Source: CAZBQC01 sp964494015
GTDB taxonomy: Bacteria > Bacillota_I > Bacilli_A > RF39 > UBA660
Assembly: GCA_964494015.1 (NCBI GenBank)
Contig: CAZBQC010000039.1
Location: 1-5,032, forward strand
Length of the DNA stretch: 5,032 nucleotides
Reading direction: 5' to 3'
Part shown: positions 1 to 5,032 of the stretch, piece after piece
Layout of the letters: each line of letters begins with the position of its first letter
Position numbering within the stretch: position 1 is the first letter of the stretch
Program-made: the position numbers and the translations under genes
The notes under the pieces: generated by a model
The model's database searches: none
What the model saw: only the letters and a program-made list of their open reading frames with translations
What the model was told of the DNA's origin: nothing

Positions 1-771
1 TTAACTGGCAATATTGCAAGACTTCATTCAGCTATTCTTACCTATGCTAGAGATTTCATGATCGATAAAGGTTTTACCTATTGTGTGCCTCCCTTTATGA
101 TTAGAAGTGATGTGGTAACTGGTGTCATGAGTTTTACCGAGATGGAAAACATGATGTATAAGATCGAAGGAGAAGATTTATATTTAATTGGTACTAGTGA
201 ACATTCAATGATTGGAAGATTTATAGATACAATTATCGATGAAGACAAGTTACCAATTACTTTGACCTCCTATTCGCCATGCTTTCGTAAGGAAGTAGGG
301 GCTCACGGCATTGAGGAACGAGGAATCTATCGTGTTCATCAATTTGAAAAACAAGAAATGATCGTCATTTGTAAACCCGAAGATTCACTTGCTTGGTTTC
401 ACAAGATGTATAAATATTCAATCGAATTTTTTCAGAACCTAAATATTCCCGTTCGCCTTCTTGAATGCTGTAGCGGTGACTTGGCAGATTTAAAAGTTAA
501 ATCTTGCGATGTCGAAGGATGGAGTCCAAGACAAAAAAATTATTTTGAGCTTGGAAGCTGTTCAACCTTGGGAGATGCTCAGGCCAGACGACTTGGTATT
601 AGGGTCAACAGTAAGAATGGTAAGTATTATGCACACACCTTAAATAACACCGTTGTGGCACCACCGAGAATGCTGATTGCCTTTATTGAGAATAATTTAA
701 ATGAAGATGGAAGTATCAAAGTTCCAGAAGTATTAAGACCATATATGGGAGGATTAGAAATAATCAAATAG
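1..771 (+). CDS. serS: Serine--tRNA ligase (seryl-tRNA synthetase), C-terminal part, 5' truncated by window edge
   Basis: This class II synthetase activates serine with ATP and loads it onto tRNA-Ser (also tRNA-Sec where present) in the cytoplasm. The frame is open from base 1, so the ATG at 58 is an internal Met and the true start lies upstream. The 257 codons present cover most of the catalytic core. About 165-170 residues of a usual ~425 are missing, mainly the tRNA-binding coiled-coil arm. Visible landmarks are motif 1 (about nt 20-105, with the PPF segment), the serine-pocket segment LIGTSEHS (about 184-207), motif 2 (FRKE at 283-294, then RVHQFEKQE at 331-357), SCS followed by DAQARRLGIR (about 559-603), and motif 3 (HTLNNTVVAPPRMLIAFIEN, about 634-693, with its conserved Arg). 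The C-terminus VLRPYMGG is typical of SerRS. Several segments (TSEHS, GAHG, GIYRVHQFEK, DAQARRLGIR) resemble archaeal/eukaryal-style SerRS more than E. coli-type SerRS. A hairpin terminator follows six bases after the TAG stop. Confidence 0.97.
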   Translation, partial: LTGNIARLHSAILTYARDFMIDKGFTYCVPPFMIRSDVVTGVMSFTEMENMMYKIEGEDLYLIGTSEHSMIGRFIDTIIDEDKLPITLTSYSPCFRKEVGAHGIEERGIYRVHQFEKQEMIVICKPEDSLAWFHKMYKYSIEFFQNLNIPVRLLECCSGDLADLKVKSCDVEGWSPRQKNYFELGSCSTLGDAQARRLGIRVNSKNGKYYAHTLNNTVVAPPRMLIAFIENNLNEDGSIKVPEVLRPYMGGLEIIK

Positions 772-776
772 GAATT

Positions 777-810
777 AAACTGCTAATAAAGAATTAGCAG
801 TTTATATTTT
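777..810 (+). terminator. Rho-independent terminator after serS
   Basis: An 11-bp perfect stem pairs 777-787 (AAACTGCTAAT) with 793-803 (ATTAGCAGTTT) around a 5-nt loop, AAAGA. A T-rich run (801-810, interrupted by two A) follows. It starts six bases after the serS stop codon, so it very probably ends the serS transcript. The tract is imperfect, so some read-through is possible. Confidence 0.88.
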
Positions 811-899
811 GGATCAAAATCAATTCATCACAAATTTACAAATTTTGACATATTTCTTTAATTAATGGTTGTTCATAAATGTACTTACGAACTTTTATT

Positions 900-908
900 T
901 GATATAAT
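900..908 (+). promoter_or_regulatory. Extended -10 promoter for the glucosaminidase gene
   Basis: TG-A-TATAAT is a perfect extended -10 element (TG at 900-901, TATAAT at 903-908). No good -35 hexamer lies 16-18 nt upstream; the region around 879-886 reads ATGTACTT. An extended -10 can compensate for this. The predicted start is near 914-916, giving a leader of only about 22 nt. A consensus TTGACA at 845-850 is too far away (52 nt) to pair with this -10. With a terminator upstream and this promoter here, the downstream gene appears to be transcribed on its own. Confidence 0.72.
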
Positions 909-926
909 ATAATTGAATAATTGTCT

Positions 927-932
927 GGAGGT
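927..932 (+). promoter_or_regulatory. Ribosome binding site of the glucosaminidase gene
   Basis: GGAGGT is a near-complete Shine-Dalgarno sequence; the GGAGG core ends six bases before the ATG at 938. It fixes the start codon, which is also the position that gives a proper signal peptide. Confidence 0.9.
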
Positions 933-937
933 ATAAA

Positions 938-3900
938 ATGAAAAGAATTACTAAATATTTTATTATTTTATTAATCTTTTATTTTATCTTTGGCATAAAA
1001 GATGTTTTTGCCATTACCTCAGGTAATCTAGAAGGTCGTAATGTCTGTCCTAATTACGAATTGGCACTGGCTAATCCCGATGATTCCATTTCTTCAGTCA
1101 GTTGTTACAATAGCTATAATGACGCCAAGACAGCGATGGGAAGCAGTGTTTTAGAAAATAAAGATAATCTAATTATTTTGGAAAGATCCAGTAATAAAAC
1201 CAGAGTCGTCGATGCTGCTTACGCTTTATTGTACTTAGATATTGGTGAAGAGACAACGAACCATTATACTACTGCTACTGGTAGTGAAATATATACCTAT
1301 ATGAATCATTCAGTTAATTATGGTGGGACAGATGCCGCCTTTATTGAATATAATCCTTCCAATAAAAGAGTTAAATTGATGATTTCTGGTCTTGTCTCTT
1401 GGATAAATAATGGTAACTATAAAGTTATTCCTCTAACTTGGGTTAAAAATAGTAGTTATTATCAAATAGCTGCTAGTAGCATATCACACTATTATGGTCG
1501 AAATATTGAAACTAGTTATACGGCATCTGGTCGAGCTTTAGGACCTAAACCAACTAGTATTAACAATGGTAAATACTATAGTTATGATGGAACTTACTTT
1601 TACAGCAGTTTGAAAACAATGCTTTCTGATTACAAAGCTGGTAATTATAATAATGCTGTCAATAAAGACAATCCTTACTATAACTATTATATGTACTTAC
1701 CACACCGTACTAAGACGACTTACTCTTCAATTAATATCGATGAATATTTTAGAAAAGTAAGAACACCTAATCTGATTGGATATTCATATGGAAGATACAG
1801 TCCAACTGGTTACTCGGCTCTTTATGGGCAGGGGGGTTATTTTACCAATGCTCAAAATACTTATGGTGCCAATGCGATATCGATGCTAGGATTAGCTATG
1901 AATGAATCGGCTAATGGAACTAGTGAAATCGCCATGGATAAAAATAATATTTTTGGACATAACGCTGTCGACAGTTCAGCCTATGACAGTGCAACCGGAT
2001 ACCTAGATGTTAAATCCAGTATCATGGGACATGCTAATACCTGGATTTTTCATGGTTATAGCGAGGTCCTAGACAGTCGTTATTATGGAGGACATTTTGG
2101 CAATAAAAAATCTGGCATGAATGTTCAGTATGCCTCCGATCCATATTGGGGTGAAAAGGCTGCCAACTACTATTACTCATTTGATTCAGCTAGTTTACAA
2201 GATTATGATTATTATCAATTAGGTCTGATCCAAGGCACAGAAGTTAATGCGAGGACCGAGCCTAATACTTCATCTACCATTCCTTTTCGGTTTTCTAAAA
2301 GTAATATTCCAGTTACCATTTTAGAAGAAGTGACAGGAGAAAGTTTTAATGACAATAATGTCTGGTATAAAGTAATAAGTGATGCCAATTTGAATGCCAG
2401 TCGAACAGCTCGCAACAATGCCAATTGGATATCTTATAACTGGGATAGTTATGTGTATATTCACTCATCTTATGTCAAGAAAATTAATACTGGTAAAAAT
2501 GCTGTTGCCAATACTTACAATAATCCTAAAAACATCTATGAATATAAAGACACTTATTATAAATATATCTCTTATTCAAACGGATCTTCTTATACTCCAG
2601 TTGTTGGTAAAATCAACAAGAATACCAATAGTTTCTACGAGGCAACTTTAGATAATGTCGTCAGCGATAATAATCAAAAAGTTCTCTTAAAAGATAAGTA
2701 TGTAACTATTTTTGAAAAAGCACTCGATGAAGACGACAATCCAGTTTCCTACTTGGTTAATACTTTGTATTCGATCAATCAAAAGCATTGGATCAGTGTC
2801 GACGACATCGACATTGTTTCTAAAGATTTAGCTAAAGTAATTATTACGGCTCGTCAAGATTACATCAATGTTCAAAGTACTCCTAACGGATCAAATATTG
2901 GAACTATTTATACTAATACGTTTCCAGTCGTTTTAGATTATCAAACCATCAGTGGTCAGGTTTGGCTAGAAATACAGTATAATCTGACAGGTACTTCCAA
3001 TGGAACTGGCTGGATAAATACTACTACTAGCAAAGGGGCCATTACTTACACACTAAATAATACTGATGAAGCACCAGTCATTAATGCTTCTGACCAACGC
3101 CTTTTAATTGGCAGGACCTTTAATCCTTTAGCTATTGTGACAGCTACTGATCGTGAAGATGGGGATTTAACTAGTACTGTTACTTGCGATACTTCCAATT
3201 ATAAAGATGAACTTGGTACTTACTCGATAACTTGTCAAGTAACCGATAGTAAAGGACATACGACTACTAAAACCTATCAATTGACAATTTATAATTACAC
3301 CACTAAAAATGCTCTATTCTTATTTAATACTTTAAATTATAAAACTAACAATAACTTTGAATTTAGTGGTTTCTTAGGAATTAAGGGAATGGATAATACC
3401 AAGGAAAACAATATTAAACACAAGCTAATTTTTGTTAATCAATTAGACAAAAGTGAAGTTGTCTTTAACCTTGATCGTTGGTTAATTGATTATCCTTATG
3501 AGGTATCAAGTTTAGATGATGATAAAAAGTATAATTACAATGGTGGTTGGTTTAAATCGATTGTCGATTTAAGTTCAACCAACATTCCACAGGGAGATTA
3601 TACCATTTATGTCGAGGTTACCAATGGAGATTATAAGACAAGAACCCTCTTCAATAATGTCGGTTTTACCGAGATGACAAGGAGGAAAAACACTACTGAT
3701 CGTGGTTTCTATATCGAACCAAATTATGGTGAAGTAGGGGCTCCACTTTTAATGTCAATTAGAAATGACTTACTAATTACCGATGTTGCTCCTTTAACTA
3801 TCGATCCGATGTATAATTTCTTTAATAGTTTAATGATCACTGGCAATAATTTATACATTAAGGGAACTAGTCATAATGTCAATGTCGACTACAGTGCTGA

Positions 3901-4237
3901 TAAAGCTGTCAATCGTGAAATTATTTTTGAAAACATCTCGACCTTTGCCAGATACACTTACAGTTTAGAATCGATTACGACTGGTGACTATGTCATTGAG
4001 TTAAGAGTCAGCGACGGTAAAAACAAGACTAGAGCTTGGTATGAAAAAACACTTGATTTGTCATTTTTACCAGCTGGTAACTATGCTATCTATATTAAAA
4101 CAACGGTCGGTAGTTTTTCTAGTTACGGTGAATTAATCGATGTTGCCTACACCAATTTTTCTACAATCTCGACTTCTAAATATGAATTTAGTCGTAACGA
4201 TAATAAAAGATTGCGTGTTGAATTAAACATAAAATAA
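938..4237 (+). CDS. Secreted modular N-acetylglucosaminidase (GH73-type) with SH3-like, Ig-like and duplicated C-terminal domains
   Basis: Predicted exported peptidoglycan hydrolase of 1099 residues that would cut GlcNAc-MurNAc bonds in cell-wall glycan. Residues 1-25 form a signal peptide (basic MKR, long hydrophobic core, cleavage after VFA). Residues ~26-210 are an N-terminal domain of no family I can name, with Cys37 and Cys56. Residues ~211-261 form a Tyr-rich linker (YYSYDGTYFY, NPYYNYYMYL). Residues ~262-413 match the GH73/glucosaminidase style: GLAMNESANGTS with probable catalytic Glu323, KNNIFG (335-340), YYGGHFG (382-388) and the diagnostic NVQYASDPYWGEKAA (395-409). Residues ~428-515 and ~632-704 resemble bacterial SH3 domains (VNARTEPN; INVQSTPN), separated by an unassigned module (~520-630). 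Residues ~708-787 are a DUF5011-style Ig-like domain (TATDREDGDLTS) with Cys750 and Cys766. Residues ~791-910 and ~958-1071 are two diverged copies of one beta-rich domain. There is no LPXTG motif, no C-terminal membrane segment and no recognisable choline-binding or LysM repeats, so retention would rely on the SH3-like or tail domains. The gene stands alone, with its own promoter and terminator. Enzyme class is well supported; substrate detail and target (own wall or neighbours) are inference. Confidence 0.9.
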   Translation: MKRITKYFIILLIFYFIFGIKDVFAITSGNLEGRNVCPNYELALANPDDSISSVSCYNSYNDAKTAMGSSVLENKDNLIILERSSNKTRVVDAAYALLYLDIGEETTNHYTTATGSEIYTYMNHSVNYGGTDAAFIEYNPSNKRVKLMISGLVSWINNGNYKVIPLTWVKNSSYYQIAASSISHYYGRNIETSYTASGRALGPKPTSINNGKYYSYDGTYFYSSLKTMLSDYKAGNYNNAVNKDNPYYNYYMYLPHRTKTTYSSINIDEYFRKVRTPNLIGYSYGRYSPTGYSALYGQGGYFTNAQNTYGANAISMLGLAMNESANGTSEIAMDKNNIFGHNAVDSSAYDSATGYLDVKSSIMGHANTWIFHGYSEVLDSRYYGGHFGNKKSGMNVQYASDPYWGEKAANYYYSFDSASLQDYDYYQLGLIQGTEVNARTEPNTSSTIPFRFSKSNIPVTILEEVTGESFNDNNVWYKVISDANLNASRTARNNANWISYNWDSYVYIHSSYVKKINTGKNAVANTYNNPKNIYEYKDTYYKYISYSNGSSYTPVVGKINKNTNSFYEATLDNVVSDNNQKVLLKDKYVTIFEKALDEDDNPVSYLVNTLYSINQKHWISVDDIDIVSKDLAKVIITARQDYINVQSTPNGSNIGTIYTNTFPVVLDYQTISGQVWLEIQYNLTGTSNGTGWINTTTSKGAITYTLNNTDEAPVINASDQRLLIGRTFNPLAIVTATDREDGDLTSTVTCDTSNYKDELGTYSITCQVTDSKGHTTTKTYQLTIYNYTTKNALFLFNTLNYKTNNNFEFSGFLGIKGMDNTKENNIKHKLIFVNQLDKSEVVFNLDRWLIDYPYEVSSLDDDKKYNYNGGWFKSIVDLSSTNIPQGDYTIYVEVTNGDYKTRTLFNNVGFTEMTRRKNTTDRGFYIEPNYGEVGAPLLMSIRNDLLITDVAPLTIDPMYNFFNSLMITGNNLYIKGTSHNVNVDYSADKAVNREIIFENISTFARYTYSLESITTGDYVIELRVSDGKNKTRAWYEKTLDLSFLPAGNYAIYIKTTVGSFSSYGELIDVAYTNFSTISTSKYEFSRNDNKRLRVELNIK
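3308..4150 (+). repeat. Two diverged copies of an unassigned beta-rich domain at the C-terminus of the glucosaminidase
   Basis: At protein level, residues ~791-910 and ~958-1071 align in order. LFNTL matches FFNSL; HKLIFVNQ matches REIIFENI; WFKSIVDLSSTNIPQGDY matches WYEKTLDLSFLPAGNY; TIYVEVTNGDYKTRTLF matches AIYIKTTVGSFSSYGEL. The copies are too diverged to show at DNA level, so this is an old duplication within the coding sequence. A non-repeated segment (~911-957) joins them. The alternating hydrophobic pattern and the PxGxY turn suggest a beta-sandwich. I do not recognise the family; a surface- or glycan-binding role is a guess from position. Confidence 0.6.
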
Positions 4238-4254
4238 AAGTAAGAACATATACT

Positions 4255-4280
4255 GATATTGCCTATCAATATTGGGCAAG
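4255..4280 (+). other. Possible alternating stem-loop between the glucosaminidase stop and its terminator
   Basis: Two mutually exclusive small hairpins can form: ATATTG (4256-4261) with CAATAT (4267-4272), or TTGCCTA (4259-4265) with TGGGCAA (4273-4279, one G-U pair). The second would take bases 4278-4279 away from the base of the following terminator stem. It may only be a 3'-end stabilising structure. No protein or known RNA family is indicated. Confidence 0.35.
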
Positions 4281-4312
4281 AGAAACTTATAGGAATTATG
4301 GTTTCTCTTTTT
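4278..4312 (+). terminator. Rho-independent terminator after the glucosaminidase gene
   Basis: A 9-bp perfect stem pairs AAGAGAAAC (4278-4286) with GTTTCTCTT (4301-4309), and a short run of T (4308-4312) follows. The 14-nt loop can itself close by three further pairs (ATA 4289-4291 with TAT 4297-4299). It lies about 40 nt past the TAA and separates this gene from the promoter of the next one. Confidence 0.8.
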
Positions 4313-4325
4313 GATTTATTCACTC

Positions 4326-4354
4326 TTGACTTATCAGCTAAAAAAAACTAAAAT
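4326..4354 (+). promoter_or_regulatory. Sigma-A-type promoter P1 upstream of rny
   Basis: TTGACT (4326-4331, 5 of 6 to consensus) is followed after exactly 17 nt by TAAAAT (4349-4354, 5 of 6). The predicted start is near 4361, giving a leader of about 130 nt. The spacer contains a run of eight A. It lies directly after the preceding terminator, as expected for an independent transcription unit. Confidence 0.75.
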
Positions 4355-4360
4355 ATAGGT

Positions 4361-4492
4361 AGATGTCATGTTGATATTATAAATATTTAATTATTAGAAT
4401 ATATAATAAAACATCATATTTAACCGTAAAACTACGGTGATTCTTTAAAATGTGAATTTTAAGAAGTAAAAAGTTTAGAAAGATGAGGAAAA
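4361..4492 (+). promoter_or_regulatory. Structured 5' leader of rny
   Basis: This stretch has no credible ORF and holds several inverted repeats. ACCGTA (4423-4428) and TACGGT (4433-4438) form a perfect 6-bp hairpin with loop AAAC. TTC-TTAAAAT (4441-4451, one bulged T) pairs with ATTTTAAGAA (4456-4465) to make a second, AU-rich stem. Further upstream ATGTT (4368-4372) plus ATTATA (4376-4381) can pair with TATAAT (4402-4407) plus AACAT (4410-4414). None is followed by a T-tract, so they are not terminators. I do not recognise a known riboswitch. A GAGG Shine-Dalgarno element at 4485-4488 precedes the ATG by four bases. Confidence 0.5.
4371..4400 (+). promoter_or_regulatory. Possible second promoter P2 upstream of rny
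   Basis: TTGATA (4371-4376) and TAGAAT (4395-4400) are separated by 18 nt, each one base from consensus. A start near 4407 would give a shorter leader of about 86 nt that still contains both downstream stem-loops. The surrounding DNA is very AT-rich, so a chance match is possible. Confidence 0.4.
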
Positions 4493-5032
4493 ATGGAAAA
4501 TGTAGTAATTTCCATTTTACTGGTCGTTTTAGGAATCGTTTTTGGAATAGGTCTATATGCCTATATTAATCACTTAAGAGGAAATAATCTTCACAAAAAA
4601 TCTGAAATAATTATGGAGAAAGCTAAAAAAGAAGCAGATAAGGTTAAACGTGATTATTTGCTTGAAGCTAAAGAGGAATCTCACCGATTAAAAATCGAAA
4701 CTGATAAAGAAATCAAGGAAAAGAAGGCAGAATTAAAAGAAGCTGAAGATCGTCTTATCCAAAGAGAAAATAATATGGATAAAAGAGATGAACTTTATCA
4801 AAGAAGAGAAAAGGTTTTAGATGAACGTGAAGATAAACTAACTAATAAACTTAACGAAATTCAAAACGAACAAGTAAAAGTGGAAGAATTAAAACAAGAA
4901 CAAATTAAAGTACTACAAGAAATCTCAGGAATTGGTCGCGATAAAGCCAAAGAAATGGTCATGGAAAAAGTTAAAGACACGATGAATAAGGAAATAGGAA
5001 CTTACATCAAAGAAAGAGAAAATGAAGCCAAA
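4493..5032 (+). CDS. rny: Ribonuclease Y, N-terminal part, 3' truncated by window edge
   Basis: RNase Y is the membrane-anchored endoribonuclease that starts decay and processing of many mRNAs in Bacillota, and it is often placed at the centre of a degradosome-like complex. The first 180 codons are present out of a usual ~510-520. Residues ~4-26 are a single transmembrane helix (VVISILLVVLGIVFGIGLYA). Residues ~30-142 are a long, highly charged Lys/Glu-rich coiled coil that includes LYQRREKVLDERED (101-114). Residues ~141-180 match the family's conserved segment before the KH domain (LQEISGIGRDKAKEMVMEKV). The KH domain and the catalytic HD domain lie beyond the window, so catalytic residues cannot be checked. 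The start at 4493 is chosen because GAGG lies just upstream and the membrane helix begins at once. It has its own promoter(s) and a structured leader, so post-transcriptional or self-control is possible but not shown. Confidence 0.95.
   Translation, partial: MENVVISILLVVLGIVFGIGLYAYINHLRGNNLHKKSEIIMEKAKKEADKVKRDYLLEAKEESHRLKIETDKEIKEKKAELKEAEDRLIQRENNMDKRDELYQRREKVLDEREDKLTNKLNEIQNEQVKVEELKQEQIKVLQEISGIGRDKAKEMVMEKVKDTMNKEIGTYIKERENEAK

Noticed and set aside
58..60. ATG at 58 as the start of serS
   Set aside because: The same frame is open back to base 1 and encodes SerRS motif 1 sequence, so this Met is internal and the gene is cut by the window edge.
131..304. Two short strings shared by serS and the glucosaminidase in the same order: GTTTTACCGAGATG (131-144 and 3663-3676) and GAAGTAGGGGCTC (292-304 and 3731-3743)
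   Set aside because: Flanking sequence shows no similarity, the spacing differs (148 versus 55 nt between the strings), and both encode ordinary residues (FTEM, EVGA) in unrelated folds; coincidence is the simplest reading.
831..847. Short direct repeat CAAATTTA/CAAATTTT in the intergenic region
   Set aside because: Only two 8-nt A/T-dominated units with one difference; expected by chance in this composition.
845..850. Perfect TTGACA box upstream of the glucosaminidase gene
   Set aside because: No -10 hexamer lies 15-19 nt downstream (that region reads GTTGTT), and it is 52 nt from the good TATAAT; treated as a chance match.
2215..2424. Open frame of 69 codons on the minus strand inside the glucosaminidase gene
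   Set aside because: It is antisense to a well-supported coding sequence, has no RBS or recognisable protein features, and fits a chance shadow frame.
2394..2651. Open frame of 85 codons on the plus strand in another frame of the glucosaminidase gene
   Set aside because: It overlaps the SH3-like region of the real gene, has no Shine-Dalgarno sequence, and its translation is low-complexity Ile/Leu/Thr-rich without a domain.
4441..4465. AU-rich hairpin before rny as a terminator or attenuator
   Set aside because: No T-tract follows the stem; the downstream sequence is purine-rich and leads into the RBS.
1..5032. CRISPR array, tRNA/rRNA, insertion sequence, phage or toxin-antitoxin genes
   Set aside because: No regularly spaced repeats, cloverleaf-like segments, transposase-like frames or terminal inverted repeats were found; the window is filled by three ordinary genes and short intergenic regions.

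Overview
This AT-rich window reads as chromosomal core sequence from a low-GC Gram-positive lineage (Bacillota in the broad sense, possibly a Mollicutes-like or RF39/Erysipelotrichales-type gut bacterium). The evidence is a strong AT bias, strong Shine-Dalgarno sites, sigma-A-like promoters, an N-terminally anchored RNase Y, and a large secreted cell-wall hydrolase. Tryptophan is encoded by TGG, no in-frame TGA occurs in the three genes, and the two genes whose 3' ends are visible stop with TAG and TAA. The standard code is therefore sufficient, which argues against Mycoplasma/Spiroplasma. The placement is inference from style, not from a marker comparison.

Layout, all genes on the + strand: (1) positions 1-771 hold the C-terminal part (257 codons) of a seryl-tRNA synthetase in an archaeal/eukaryal-like sequence style, closed by an 11-bp hairpin terminator at 777-810. 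(2) Positions 811-937 are a short intergenic region with an extended -10 promoter (TGATATAAT, 900-908) and a strong RBS. (3) Positions 938-4237 encode a 1099-residue exported modular protein. Its order is signal peptide, N-terminal domain with a Cys pair, GH73-type N-acetylglucosaminidase domain, SH3-like modules, Ig-like domain of the DUF5011 style with a second Cys pair, and two copies of an unassigned beta-rich C-terminal domain. (4) Positions 4238-4325 hold two hairpins, the second a likely intrinsic terminator. (5) Positions 4326-4492 hold a promoter, a possible second promoter, and a roughly 130-nt leader with at least two stem-loops. (6) Positions 4493-5032 hold the first 180 codons of RNase Y (rny), running off the window.

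The three genes look like independent transcription units rather than an operon: a terminator follows each of the first two, and separate promoters precede the second and third. Two are housekeeping genes (Ser-tRNA charging, mRNA decay). The middle gene is a surface/secreted peptidoglycan-remodelling enzyme. I see no phage, IS, CRISPR, tRNA/rRNA or defence locus. The least explained parts are the duplicated C-terminal domain and the cysteine pairs of the glucosaminidase, and the structured leader of rny.
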